In this document: positions 9,888 through 16,960 of the stretch, in pieces
How positions within the stretch are numbered: the stretch's first letter is position 1
Layout of the letters: every line of letters starts with the position of its first letter
NCBI RefSeq assembly: GCF_900113715.1
Contig: NZ_FOQK01000010.1
Location: 45,682-109,681 of the forward strand
Source of the DNA: Pseudoselenomonas ruminantium
GTDB lineage: Bacteria; Bacillota; Negativicutes; Selenomonadales; Selenomonadaceae
DNA: 64,000 nt
Reading direction: 5' to 3'
Made by a program: the position numbers and the translations under genes
The notes under the pieces: model-generated
Databases searched by the model: none
The model's input: the letters and a program-made list of their open reading frames with translations, nothing else
What the model was told of the DNA's origin: nothing

Positions 9888-11117
9888 TTAAGGTACTAAT
9901 ATCCTTTTATATAGCTCAATATACTTTAAGTTTTGAGTATGAACATCATGATTTTTTTTTGCAACAGAACGACATGCTTTTATGTTTTTTTTCTTATTTA
10001 TCATCATCTTAACATTATCCGCAAGCTCTTCTATACAGACTGAATTTGTTCCTAATTTCCGAAATGCTTTTCCATGTGGCTTATATTCATAATCCCCTAA
10101 GCATGCTGATTCTAATGCCCCACCAGTATCATATGTTATGACAGGACACCCACACGCCAAAGCTTCCATATTTACAGTTGGATACGTATCTTCATACGTC
10201 GTATTTAAAAAAACATCCGCCGAAGAATATATCGCTGCTAATTCTTTCGCATTATTGGTTCTCTCAATCCCTATTATTCCGACTGGCAATTTTTTCCTCT
10301 GTTTTTTTGTAACACCAACCATAACTAACAGAATACTGTCATCAAGATAATTCCTTAGTTTTAGAAAATCATTAATACCTTTTTGTTCAGTCCATTCACT
10401 AGCTACCCCTAGCACTATATTTTTATTTTCAATCCCATATTTTATCTTAAAACTCGTTTTTCTAGGTCTAAATAAATCAAGGTCAACGCCATTATTAATA
10501 ATAGTAATACTATTATTTCTTAAATAAGATTTTTTTATTATATCTCCTAGCCACCTACTAGGGACAACGATAGAAGACTCTACGCTTGCAAAAATTCTTT
10601 TTTTTCGTTCCCAGTTTTTTTTAGATCCATCTACAAAAAACGATGCTGGATAACTCATTTTTTTTACACATTTGCCACACCCATCTTGCCACTTATTACA
10701 CCTCGGTATTTGAAAATGTGCACAATGTCCAGTTATAGCCCAACAATCGTGTAATGTCCAAACCACTTTAACCTTTGTTTTTTTTAAATATTCATATAAC
10801 AGATCTATGTTTATATAATATCCATGCAAATTATGAAGATGTATAATATCCGGCTTTATTTTCTCAATAAAGGCAATTAATTTTCGAGTTGCATGCATTG
10901 ACCAAAATCCTGTTTGATCAAACAATCTAGTCATGACACCATGAATACATATTCCCAAAATATCTTCCATAGAATATTCGTATTCATTTTCAGTTTTACG
11001 TCCACGTCCCCACACAACATAAGATTCATAATTTTGTTGTTGCAACGCATGATGGATATTCATCATAATTGTTCCTGTCGACTTATTTGGAAACGTATTT
11101 ATTTGAACAACTCTCAC
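9888..11117 (-). CDS. Glycosyltransferase family 4 (WcaC-like)
   Basis: 409 residues, starting at GTG. The N-domain has VVQINTFPNKSTGTIMMNIH and a Cys/His-rich stretch (LHDCWAITGHCAHF then CNKWQDGCGKC) seen in WcaC-like GT4 enzymes. The C-domain shows KNIVLGVASEWTEQKGINDF, then DVFLNTTYEDTYPTVNMEAL with the EX7E-type donor-binding glutamate, and ACGCPVITYDTGG. It probably adds a sugar to the undecaprenyl-linked repeat unit on the cytosolic side. It follows the next GT gene after only four bases. Confidence 0.85.
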   Translation of the reverse strand: MRVVQINTFPNKSTGTIMMNIHHALQQQNYESYVVWGRGRKTENEYEYSMEDILGICIHGVMTRLFDQTGFWSMHATRKLIAFIEKIKPDIIHLHNLHGYYINIDLLYEYLKKTKVKVVWTLHDCWAITGHCAHFQIPRCNKWQDGCGKCVKKMSYPASFFVDGSKKNWERKKRIFASVESSIVVPSRWLGDIIKKSYLRNNSITIINNGVDLDLFRPRKTSFKIKYGIENKNIVLGVASEWTEQKGINDFLKLRNYLDDSILLVMVGVTKKQRKKLPVGIIGIERTNNAKELAAIYSSADVFLNTTYEDTYPTVNMEALACGCPVITYDTGGALESACLGDYEYKPHGKAFRKLGTNSVCIEELADNVKMMINKKKNIKACRSVAKKNHDVHTQNLKYIELYKRILVP

Positions 11118-11121
11118 AAAA

Positions 11122-12372
11122 TCACAAACCTTTTATTATATTAATATATTCTTTCACACTACGATTCTTAGTCAATCTTTTCTCTAATATCAATCTTCCT
11201 CTCTCCCCCATTTCAGCACTATCATTTTCAATATACCATTGAATTATTTTTTTTATTTTCTCATAATCTCCAGGCTCACAGCACTTTCCACATCCGCTTT
11301 CATCAATGATACTTCTAATCTCAGTACCAGCTTCTAACACACCTATTATTGGTTTCCCCACTGCCATGATTCCATAAGCTTTCGAAGGACAACTTACACC
11401 TTTTATTCCTCTCGCATTTACACACAAATGAACATCTCCAGCATTCAAAGAGTAAATAAGTTTCGATTTGTCTTGATAAGGAATGAAACATACATTTCTC
11501 ATTTTATTCTCTTTTACATATTCTTTTAGTTTATTAAGAATTGTTCCGGCACCCACAAAAGCGAATATTACTTCCCGTCCATCATACATGGTTGTTCCCG
11601 GCTTAAACTCATATATTACTCTCATCAATCCCTCCAAATCATAATACAGACCAATATTTCCAGAATACATTACAACAAATTTACCTTCTAACCCATATTT
11701 CTTTTTAAATGCTAGTACATTTACATTTTTTCTTGATAATGGGTAAACATTCTGCTCATCAATCCAATTATTAATCATTGCATATCTGGGAACATCCTTA
11801 TTCGCAAACCGTTTCTTTAATGTTTCTACTAAATCTCTACCAACAGTAATAACCATATCCGCATGACGACAAGTAAACTTATCCAAACTCATCGCCAACT
11901 TTAAAAATATATTATTGTTACTATACCCTACACTCATGATCTGTTCGGGATTAAAATCTTGTATATTATATATATACTTAGCACGTTTTAACCAGCTTCC
12001 AAAAAGGCCAAGTATACCGCCTAATATTGGCGGTTGCGATATAGAAAACACAACATCTTGTTCACCTATTTTGCGAGTCGCTAATACTCCTAAATAAAAA
12101 TAAGTCAAAATATTTTTTATGCGACTTAACTTATTTTCCTTAGAAAATTCAGGCACTCTCACTCGAACGACATTAACACCATTCAATTTTTCAAAAAAAT
12201 ATTTTCTCTTTTTATATTTCTCGTGAATTACTCCTGTATAAGACGGAACAACACATATAACCGTAACTTCGAAATCATCCAGCATACCTTCTGCTATATC
12301 CTGAAGGATTTGCCCTGTAGATGCCACGTCAGGAGCATAGTAATGTGCATATATCAATACACGCCTCTTCAC
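11122..12372 (-). CDS. Glycosyltransferase family 4 (WbuB-like)
   Basis: About 416 residues, GT-B fold. The N-domain begins KRRVLIYAHYYAPDVASTGQ, a very common GT4 opening that binds the acceptor side; the C-domain has FVVMYSGNIGLYYDLEGLMR, VHLCVNARGIKGVSCPSKAY and GIMAVGKPIIGV. It resembles WbuB-type amino-sugar transferases. The ATG at 12387 is possible, but GGAGG lies eight bases before the GTG at 12372, which fits better. Second gene of the operon after wzz. Confidence 0.83.
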   Translation of the reverse strand: MKRRVLIYAHYYAPDVASTGQILQDIAEGMLDDFEVTVICVVPSYTGVIHEKYKKRKYFFEKLNGVNVVRVRVPEFSKENKLSRIKNILTYFYLGVLATRKIGEQDVVFSISQPPILGGILGLFGSWLKRAKYIYNIQDFNPEQIMSVGYSNNNIFLKLAMSLDKFTCRHADMVITVGRDLVETLKKRFANKDVPRYAMINNWIDEQNVYPLSRKNVNVLAFKKKYGLEGKFVVMYSGNIGLYYDLEGLMRVIYEFKPGTTMYDGREVIFAFVGAGTILNKLKEYVKENKMRNVCFIPYQDKSKLIYSLNAGDVHLCVNARGIKGVSCPSKAYGIMAVGKPIIGVLEAGTEIRSIIDESGCGKCCEPGDYEKIKKIIQWYIENDSAEMGERGRLILEKRLTKNRSVKEYINIIKGL

Positions 12373-12402
12373 ATTTATTTCCTCCACTCCGTCTATATAA
12401 AA

Positions 12403-13776
12403 TTACACCATCGAATTTTTTCTTTCTTTTCGATAAATCTCAAAAGCATAAAACAAACTAATAAAAATCCCCATAACCATCCCACCTAACGCAATCAACG
12501 ACCGTCTCGGTGCACTTTTCTCAACGGGCAAGTCGGCAGCATCAATTATCTGGATATCCATGCTCTGCATTGCTTCCTGCAGTTTGTTCTGCTCACAATT
12601 CTGGACAAGCGTCGTATAGATTTGTTTTTTTATCTTGGCATCGCTCTCCAGCTGGAGATAGCTAACCATTGCATCAGGCAGCTGGCCGATTTCTTTTTCC
12701 TTCTCGGCTTTTTTCTCTTTAATAGCTGCCTCACTAGCACTAGCCGCGCTTGCCTGTGCCTGTGCCAATGCTTGATTCTTCACAAGCTCCATCTGAGCGC
12801 TGTTCATGCTGGCCGCATTGGAGTTAACTACCGCGCTTACCTCATTAGCCAATGCCTGATTGAGTTGGTTCAGCTGCTGTTGTGCTGCTGCAACAGTCGG
12901 ATGGTTGTCTGTGTATTTCTGATGAAGACCTACAAGCTCCACTTCTTTAGCTACAATCTGTGAGCGGATACTTTGGACTGTACTGTTGTCATTGATGCGA
13001 TAGTTAAATGCGCCCGCTTTTTGTTCGCCGAGTTTCTGCGTCGCTACATCGTACTGTGCCTGCGCAGATTTCTGTTGTACCTGCATATCACTGATCGCCT
13101 TATCAAAGGCCGCCAGTTGCTCAATAGCGGCCTTAGCTTGATCATCCGGTTTATAAAGCTTGTGTTCCTTCTGGAATGCCGCCAACTTCGATGCAGCCTC
13201 ATCCGCTTCCTTCTCAGCCGTCTCAATGCGCTCATTGAGGAATTTGACCATATAGGACTGACTGTCCTGATTCATCTCGGTCATCATCTTGAGGAAGTTA
13301 TCCACCACCCCCGACGCAATCATCTGTGCCTCTTCCGGAGTACGGCCTTTGGCTGTGACTTTGATGAGATTCGTGCCTTTGACATTTTCCAGATTCAGAT
13401 TTTTCTTGGCAAATTTCTCAGCGGTCATTTTCTCTTTTTCTTCCGCAGGAATATCTTCAAGCTGATCAATGATAGGCATCAGTACTGCTCGTGACTTCAT
13501 CATTTCCATATAATTATTGGTAGGTGATGCAGCGGCACCTCCCATTCCCAATGCTGCCATTGCCGTCGATGCACCAGACAAATCCACCTTGTTGGCACTC
13601 TGTGTCTGTACCAATGTATCAGACTCAAAGGTTGGCGGTATAATAAAAGCAATACCTATCGCAGCAGCTGTACACACACCAACGATTTCTGCCACAATTT
13701 TCTTGCGATCTACAAGAATCTGGAACAATCGTCCCAGATCGATCTCTATTTCATCATCTTTCATCTTATCGTCCAT
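12403..13776 (-). CDS. wzz: Chain-length determinant (Wzz-type polysaccharide co-polymerase)
   Basis: 457 residues. Short cytosolic N-terminus (DDEIEIDLGRLFQILVDRKK), a membrane helix at about 30-52, a long periplasmic alpha-helical/coiled-coil region rich in Ala, Gln and Lys, and a C-terminal membrane helix around 430-450 preceded by the Pro-rich PVEKSAPRRSLIALGG. This is the Wzz layout; it is longer than enteric Wzz (about 330) and lacks a kinase domain. It sets the length of the polymer made by Wzy. First gene of the operon, with a sigma-70-type promoter about 120 bases upstream and AAAGGAG before the ATG. Confidence 0.88.
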   Translation of the reverse strand: MDDKMKDDEIEIDLGRLFQILVDRKKIVAEIVGVCTAAAIGIAFIIPPTFESDTLVQTQSANKVDLSGASTAMAALGMGGAAASPTNNYMEMMKSRAVLMPIIDQLEDIPAEEKEKMTAEKFAKKNLNLENVKGTNLIKVTAKGRTPEEAQMIASGVVDNFLKMMTEMNQDSQSYMVKFLNERIETAEKEADEAASKLAAFQKEHKLYKPDDQAKAAIEQLAAFDKAISDMQVQQKSAQAQYDVATQKLGEQKAGAFNYRINDNSTVQSIRSQIVAKEVELVGLHQKYTDNHPTVAAAQQQLNQLNQALANEVSAVVNSNAASMNSAQMELVKNQALAQAQASAASASEAAIKEKKAEKEKEIGQLPDAMVSYLQLESDAKIKKQIYTTLVQNCEQNKLQEAMQSMDIQIIDAADLPVEKSAPRRSLIALGGMVMGIFISLFYAFEIYRKERKNSMV

Positions 13777-13902
13777 TTATCTGACAAACTCCTTTACGAT
13801 TTACTAAGTGAACGGTACGACACAGATTTCATACTGCGTCAAGGATGACTCCTTTCTATTGTTTATAATACGATATTTAGTGTATTTTACACACTTAATG
13901 TT

Positions 13903-13931
13903 AGTATATATCCAGTATTAATCAATGTCAA
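13903..13931 (-). promoter_or_regulatory. Promoter of the polysaccharide operon
   Basis: On the minus strand TTGACA (13931-13926), a 17-base spacer and TATACT (13908-13903), close to consensus. Predicted start about 13896, giving a leader of about 120 bases before wzz. Just downstream, at about 13876-13898, is an imperfect inverted repeat around ACACT/AGTGT that could be an operator. Confidence 0.75.
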
Positions 13932-13942
13932 TTTTGCAACAT

Positions 13943-13975
13943 AAAAAGGCCTGCCGATAAACAGGTCTTTTTATG
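13943..13975. terminator. Bidirectional intrinsic terminator
   Basis: AAAAAGGCCTG, a short loop, then CAGGTCTTTTT. The A-rich and T-rich arms let it work on both strands. It separates the upstream replication-like genes, read from the right, from the polysaccharide operon. Confidence 0.65.
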
Positions 13976-14000
13976 TTAGCACCTCAGTATGAACATATTT

Positions 14001-14489
14001 TCAGTGCGCCAGCATCATCGCCTGTACTTCCTTCGGCAGCTGGTAGAAGAACGAGTCTTTGCCGTAGTGTCTCGGGGCGACGTTTTGTTTTTCCTGCTCC
14101 TCTTCCCATTGTTCGACGAGGATATGGGCTTTGCGGGCGCGGTCGTTTTCGCAGAAGTGCCGGGCACGGATGCCCATTTCGCCGAGGCGGTCGTAGTTGA
14201 TCGTGAGCCAGCGGGTGCGGTCGTAGGCGTGGTGGTTGTAGTTGCGGCTGATCAGGACGCCGATCCGGATGAGATGGGCGATGGTGCGCTGGACGGTGGA
14301 GGGGGACAGGTGCAGCTCGCTTGCCCAGCGGCTGGTGCTGTAGTATACCCAGTAGCGGCCTTCGCGGACGTTGCCAGTGCGGTCGAGCAGCCAGTCGAGC
14401 TGGCTGATGAGCCGTTCCTCCGAGTCGGAGAAGTATTCGAGCAGGTCGAGATGGTGGATGCGCACAAGTTTCGGGTCAGTTTCTATCAT
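14001..14489 (-). CDS. Winged-helix protein resembling N-terminal domains of replication initiators
   Basis: 162 residues if started at the ATG at 14489 (MIETDPKLVRIH). The longer open frame upstream lies over the previous gene and looks non-coding. The middle has an HTH-like segment, STSRWASELHLSPSTVQRTI, followed by IGVLISRNYN and YDRTRWLTINYDRL. The DRTRWxTxxYD ending is typical of winged-helix domains at the start of plasmid or phage replication proteins and DnaD-like proteins. It overlaps the preceding gene by 14 bases. No other replication gene is next to it. GC-rich like the host chromosome. Role unknown. Confidence 0.6.
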   Translation of the reverse strand: MIETDPKLVRIHHLDLLEYFSDSEERLISQLDWLLDRTGNVREGRYWVYYSTSRWASELHLSPSTVQRTIAHLIRIGVLISRNYNHHAYDRTRWLTINYDRLGEMGIRARHFCENDRARKAHILVEQWEEEQEKQNVAPRHYGKDSFFYQLPKEVQAMMLAH

Positions 14490-14766
14490 GATGTGCGCCT
14501 TCTTTCCCCGTGTATTTTGCATTACTTTCCCGCCGCTGCTGCCGTCCCGTATGCGGGATGTTGCGCGTGCGGTAGTGGTGCTCGATGGCATGGCAAAGCC
14601 AGCCCGAAGGGTGCAGGATGGTGCGCGTCCGCGTCTCGTACCAGAGCAGTGTGAGGGCGCGGTCGACGTTGAAGGAGCCATAGCGCTCGTAGAGTTTGCG
14701 GATGACTGCGGCGGATACGCCGAGTTCTTTGCCATGACGGGTGAGATTTGCAAGAATCATGTCCAT
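14476..14766 (-). CDS. Small protein resembling C-terminal domains of replication initiators
   Basis: 96 residues starting at the ATG at 14766 (MDMILANLTRHGKELGV), preceded by AGGAGG nine bases upstream. It reads VIRKLYERYGSFNVDRALTL and ILHPSGWLCHAIEHHYR, a pattern like the C-terminal piece of mobile-element replication proteins in which an (N/H)PxGWLxxAI motif follows a short helical repeat. Here it is encoded upstream of, and overlapping, the winged-helix gene, that is, in the reverse order of the usual fusion. The tail is polar and Arg/Asn-rich. I do not recognise a named family with certainty. Confidence 0.55.
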   Translation of the reverse strand: MDMILANLTRHGKELGVSAAVIRKLYERYGSFNVDRALTLLWYETRTRTILHPSGWLCHAIEHHYRTRNIPHTGRQQRRESNAKYTGKEGAHHDRN

Positions 14767-14767
14767 T

Positions 14768-15358
14768 TCAGTTTTCCTCCTGTGCTGCATATGCTGTGCT
14801 GTTATCTTCTCTGAGGATGGCCGGCAGGGTACGCTCAGCGCGGGCCAGCCGCTGCCTAGCAGTGGTAAAGTGCCGCAGGTAGATATAGCGGGCCTGGTCG
14901 AGTTTCTGGCTGACGGTGCGGACATGCCAGAGCGTAGCCAGCTGGCTGCCCGAGCCGAATACGATGAGGCCATACGGCCACGCGCCCGCCTTGCGGACGA
15001 GGAGCGGATGGGCGATGTTCACGTAGGCCCGCGTCGAGTGATGGGAGCTATAGCCTTTGCTGCGCATCTTGAGCCCGACCAGCGTGAGATCAAGCGAGAT
15101 GGGATAGATGGTGCCATGCGACCGGCCGAGCAGACAGGCGCAGCTGCGCCCCACCCGCCCGAATTCTTTGTCCTCGCGGGCTGCGTAGATGCGGGCGATG
15201 GTCTGGATAGCACTGCGGTACAGGCGGGTCTTGCCGCTTGCCAGGAGGATGCAGGTACTTTCGCCGCCGTTTTTGTCTGTGCAGGGTATGAGGGCGTCGA
15301 TGTCTCTGGCATCTGGTACGGTTTGGCGTAGTTCTTGTTGAGTCATTTTCCCGTTCAT
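14768..15358 (-). CDS. Hypothetical protein with weak ComK-like pattern
   Basis: 196 residues, starting at 15358 with AAGGA before the ATG. The stretch GRVGRSCACLLGRSHGTIYP, followed by a Leu/Val-rich LTLVGLKMRS and, later, LIVFGSGSQLATLWHVRTV, weakly recalls the competence factor ComK (conserved Ser-Cys plus Gly-Arg and a late strand-turn-helix). This is only a visual resemblance. If right, it would be a DNA-binding activator. It ends two bases before the next gene, so the three genes at 14.0-15.4 kb form an operon. If not ComK-like, it is an unrecognised basic protein. Confidence 0.45.
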   Translation of the reverse strand: MNGKMTQQELRQTVPDARDIDALIPCTDKNGGESTCILLASGKTRLYRSAIQTIARIYAAREDKEFGRVGRSCACLLGRSHGTIYPISLDLTLVGLKMRSKGYSSHHSTRAYVNIAHPLLVRKAGAWPYGLIVFGSGSQLATLWHVRTVSQKLDQARYIYLRHFTTARQRLARAERTLPAILREDNSTAYAAQEEN

Positions 15359-15540
15359 TTTTATCCTTCTTTCTGTTTTATTTATTTGCCGTGTTTCATC
15401 TCCTTTTGTATTGTGTTCACGAGCACATTATATCTCTTTTGCACGGTAAATTCAAGTGTATTTTATAATTTTTATCTTGTTTGGCTTTAATTTTTTCCAG
15501 TACGCAAAGTTGTTCGTTATTTACGCATGAACATGCGTAT

Positions 15541-15641
15541 AAAAAGCCTTCCCTTGGAGAAGATGTCCGATAGAAGAGATCGTGTACAGTATGACCTCAT
15601 CCGCCCCTTCGGGGCACCTTCCCCAAAAGGGAAGGCTTTTT
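15541..15641. repeat. Short interspersed inverted-repeat element (MITE/REP-like)
   Basis: About 100 bases bounded by AAAAAGCCTTCCCTTGG and its near complement CCAAAAGGGAAGGCTTTTT, with an inner GCCCCTTCGGGGC hairpin and TGACCTCATCCG. This kind of element is scattered through many Firmicute genomes and codes for nothing. A related partial copy is at about 50226-50262. Confidence 0.7.
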
Positions 15642-15785
15642 GTGGCATTCTCTTTGTAGTCTGGGTGTAGTCTCAGGTATCGTCGTACCGATTCGCGTAT
15701 ATGGATGTATTGTTTTGTCGTTGTGTATTTGCGCAGCTTCCTCTGCTGGATTCTGTCAGGCAGCGATGTTGCTTGGCATAAAAAA

Positions 15786-15823
15786 AATACTGCCAAAGGC
15801 AGGATGCTTTTGGCAGTATTTGC
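15786..15823 (-). terminator. Intrinsic terminator after the YvrJ gene
   Basis: AAATACTGCCAAA and TTTGGCAGTATTT form a strong stem; on the minus strand it is followed by a run of T. It ends the DUF1659-DUF2922-YvrJ operon. Confidence 0.8.
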
Positions 15824-15834
15824 AAGGGAGTCTT

Positions 15835-15981
15835 TCAGCCACGCCGCTGCAGTTCTTTTACCAGCTCGCCCAGCTGCTCGGTGAAGCGATCCATCGAGCG
15901 CTGGAAGCGGGTCAGCAGGTAGAAGGTCACGACGATGGGAAAGCCGACGGCGGATATGGCCGTCAGGACGGTCTGTTCCAT
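15835..15981 (-). CDS. YvrJ-family small membrane protein
   Basis: 48 residues, too short for many gene callers. It reads MEQTVLTAISAVGFPIVVTF then YLLTRFQRSMDRFTEQLGEL. This is the YvrJ layout: one membrane helix with GFPIxVxxYLL, then a short basic amphipathic tail. A start at 15993 (TGATG overlap with the DUF2922 stop) is also possible. It is the third gene of the DUF1659-DUF2922-YvrJ trio, a recurring Bacillota arrangement without a known function. Confidence 0.78.
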   Translation of the reverse strand: MEQTVLTAISAVGFPIVVTFYLLTRFQRSMDRFTEQLGELVKELQRRG

Positions 15982-15992
15982 GGCCGGCCCCA

Positions 15993-16208
15993 TCAGGCGA
16001 TGATGCTCGTGTCATCGACCGACTGGAGATAGGCTTTCTTTACGCCGATGACAGGCGAGCCATCGACGAGGAAGGCCTTGCTGGCGACAGCTGCGTCGAT
16101 GAAGGCGTTGATGTCGGCTGCGGCGACGTCTTCACGCGGATGCGCTACCGTGATGGTGCTGGTTTTGCCGTTTTCGAGGTTCATGACGATTTTAAGCGTT
16201 GCTTTCAT
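15993..16208 (-). CDS. DUF2922 protein
   Basis: 71 residues (MKATLKIVMNLENGKTSTIT). Small all-beta-looking protein with VAHPREDVAAADINAFIDAA and a late KKAYLQSVDDTSI, characteristic of DUF2922. It follows the DUF1659 gene and is coupled to the YvrJ gene by TGATG. AAAGGAG stands before the ATG. Function unknown. Confidence 0.85.
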   Translation of the reverse strand: MKATLKIVMNLENGKTSTITVAHPREDVAAADINAFIDAAVASKAFLVDGSPVIGVKKAYLQSVDDTSIIA

Positions 16209-16234
16209 GGGTAGGTCTCCTTTCCAGACGATGG

Positions 16235-16456
16235 TTACTCGGCGATGAGGTCACTGGCATCCTGACGGACGACAGCGGCGACGGTGTACTCCTGCAGGCG
16301 GCCAAGCTTTGCGCCGAGCTCATAGGCCTGCTCGTCGCCGATGGCCGGATTCAGGTTGCGGAATACGCGCTGGGCGTATTTGTCTTTGCCAGCCATCGTC
16401 TGCCCGGTGATGACCTTGAGGATGAGTTTACTCGTGGTGTTTTCACGTTTTGCCAT
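16235..16456 (-). CDS. DUF1659 protein
   Basis: 73 residues from the ATG at 16456 (MAKRENTTSKLILKVITGQ), with AAAGGAAG upstream; the longer frame upstream lacks support. The sequence GKDKYAQRVFRNLNPAIGDE then LGRLQEYTVAAVVRQDASDL fits DUF1659. First gene of the trio. DUF1659 and DUF2922 proteins are small and similar in size and probably in fold; they may act as a pair. Confidence 0.85.
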   Translation of the reverse strand: MAKRENTTSKLILKVITGQTMAGKDKYAQRVFRNLNPAIGDEQAYELGAKLGRLQEYTVAAVVRQDASDLIAE

Positions 16457-16585
16457 AGAGATTACTTCCTTTCTATATAAATGATGGTTTGAGGAGCTCC
16501 TTTCACTTATAGTACATAGAGGAAGCGGGGCAAAAAGCAACCAGATTATAAAAAAAGCACGGAAAACCGTGCCCTAAACGTACAT

Positions 16586-16694
16586 ACAAAAAGAGCCATC
16601 CCTTTGGAATGGCTCCCTCTCTTTGTCCACCAGCGGACTCCCGCGACGCAGGCGGCCAACCCGCGACGCTGTCAGCAATGAACATCCTAAACCT
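16586..16694 (-). ncRNA. Candidate antitoxin RNA, divergent from the 16.77-kb peptide
   Basis: Minus-strand extended -10 box TGC-TACAAT (16709-16701) predicts a start near 16694. The RNA would end at a strong hairpin (GAGCCATCCC with GGAATGGCTC, 16593-16615) followed by T residues on the minus strand. Its first 20 bases are the complement of 16675-16694, which is a diverged copy of the peptide start-codon region (16771-16790). Pairing of RNA to peptide mRNA is possible at 23 of 24 positions over the full repeat, counting four G-U pairs. This predicts translation blocking in trans. Confidence 0.6.
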
Positions 16695-16724
16695 ACTGTA
16701 ATTGTAGCACACCAAGCAGAAAAA

Positions 16725-16733
16725 TGCTATAAT
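16725..16733 (+). promoter_or_regulatory. Extended -10 promoter of the small peptide
   Basis: TGCTATAAT, a perfect -10 with TGn extension; -35 is poor. Predicted start about 16740 gives a 34-base leader with GGGAGG before the ATG. It lies back to back with the divergent RNA promoter. Confidence 0.65.
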
Positions 16734-16773
16734 TATTTCGCTGTGCACCTCTCAGCGGAAGGGAGGTTTGGCG

Positions 16774-16863
16774 ATGAATAACCTAAACCTGTTGCGTGAC
16801 TTCCTGCTTTCCTTACTTGCAGGACTAGCTGCCAACTATCTATTCACCTTGCTGATGAAATAG
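16774..16863 (+). CDS. Small hydrophobic peptide, candidate type I toxin
   Basis: 29 residues: MNNLNLLRDFLLSLLAGLAA followed by NYLFTLLMK. One membrane helix with a charged start and a lysine end. GGGAGG lies seven bases before the ATG, a perfect -10 lies upstream, and a strong terminator follows. It shares the FLLS(L/V)LA core and a later Y-L pair with the peptide at 48.86-48.93 kb. The divergent RNA with complementarity to its start region makes a type I toxin-antitoxin module likely. No named family is claimed. Confidence 0.65.
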   Translation: MNNLNLLRDFLLSLLAGLAANYLFTLLMK

Positions 16864-16908
16864 TACAGCAATCAGTAATCCCCTCGGGCAAAGGCCAGCC
16901 ACGGAGGG

Positions 16909-16940
16909 GAAAAGCCGTTCACATCAGTGGACGGCTTTTC
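16909..16940 (+). terminator. Intrinsic terminator after the small peptide
   Basis: AAAAGCCGTTCAC, a four-base loop, GTGGACGGCTTTT. A second GC-rich hairpin lies just before it at 16880-16909. On the other strand it could also stop MFS read-through. Confidence 0.75.
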
Positions 16941-16960
16941 GTTTACATGAATTTACCCCG

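Noticed and set aside
12622..13494. Plus-strand frames opposite wzz
   Set aside because: Hydrophobic-looking only because they mirror an Ala/Gln/Lys-rich coiled coil.
14001..14753. Long version (250 codons) of the winged-helix gene
   Set aside because: The first 85-90 codons are low-complexity and overlap the preceding real gene; ATG 14489 fits the homology-like part.
15521..16015. Minus-strand frame of 164 codons
   Set aside because: Crosses the MITE-like repeat, a terminator and the YvrJ gene in another frame; not coding.
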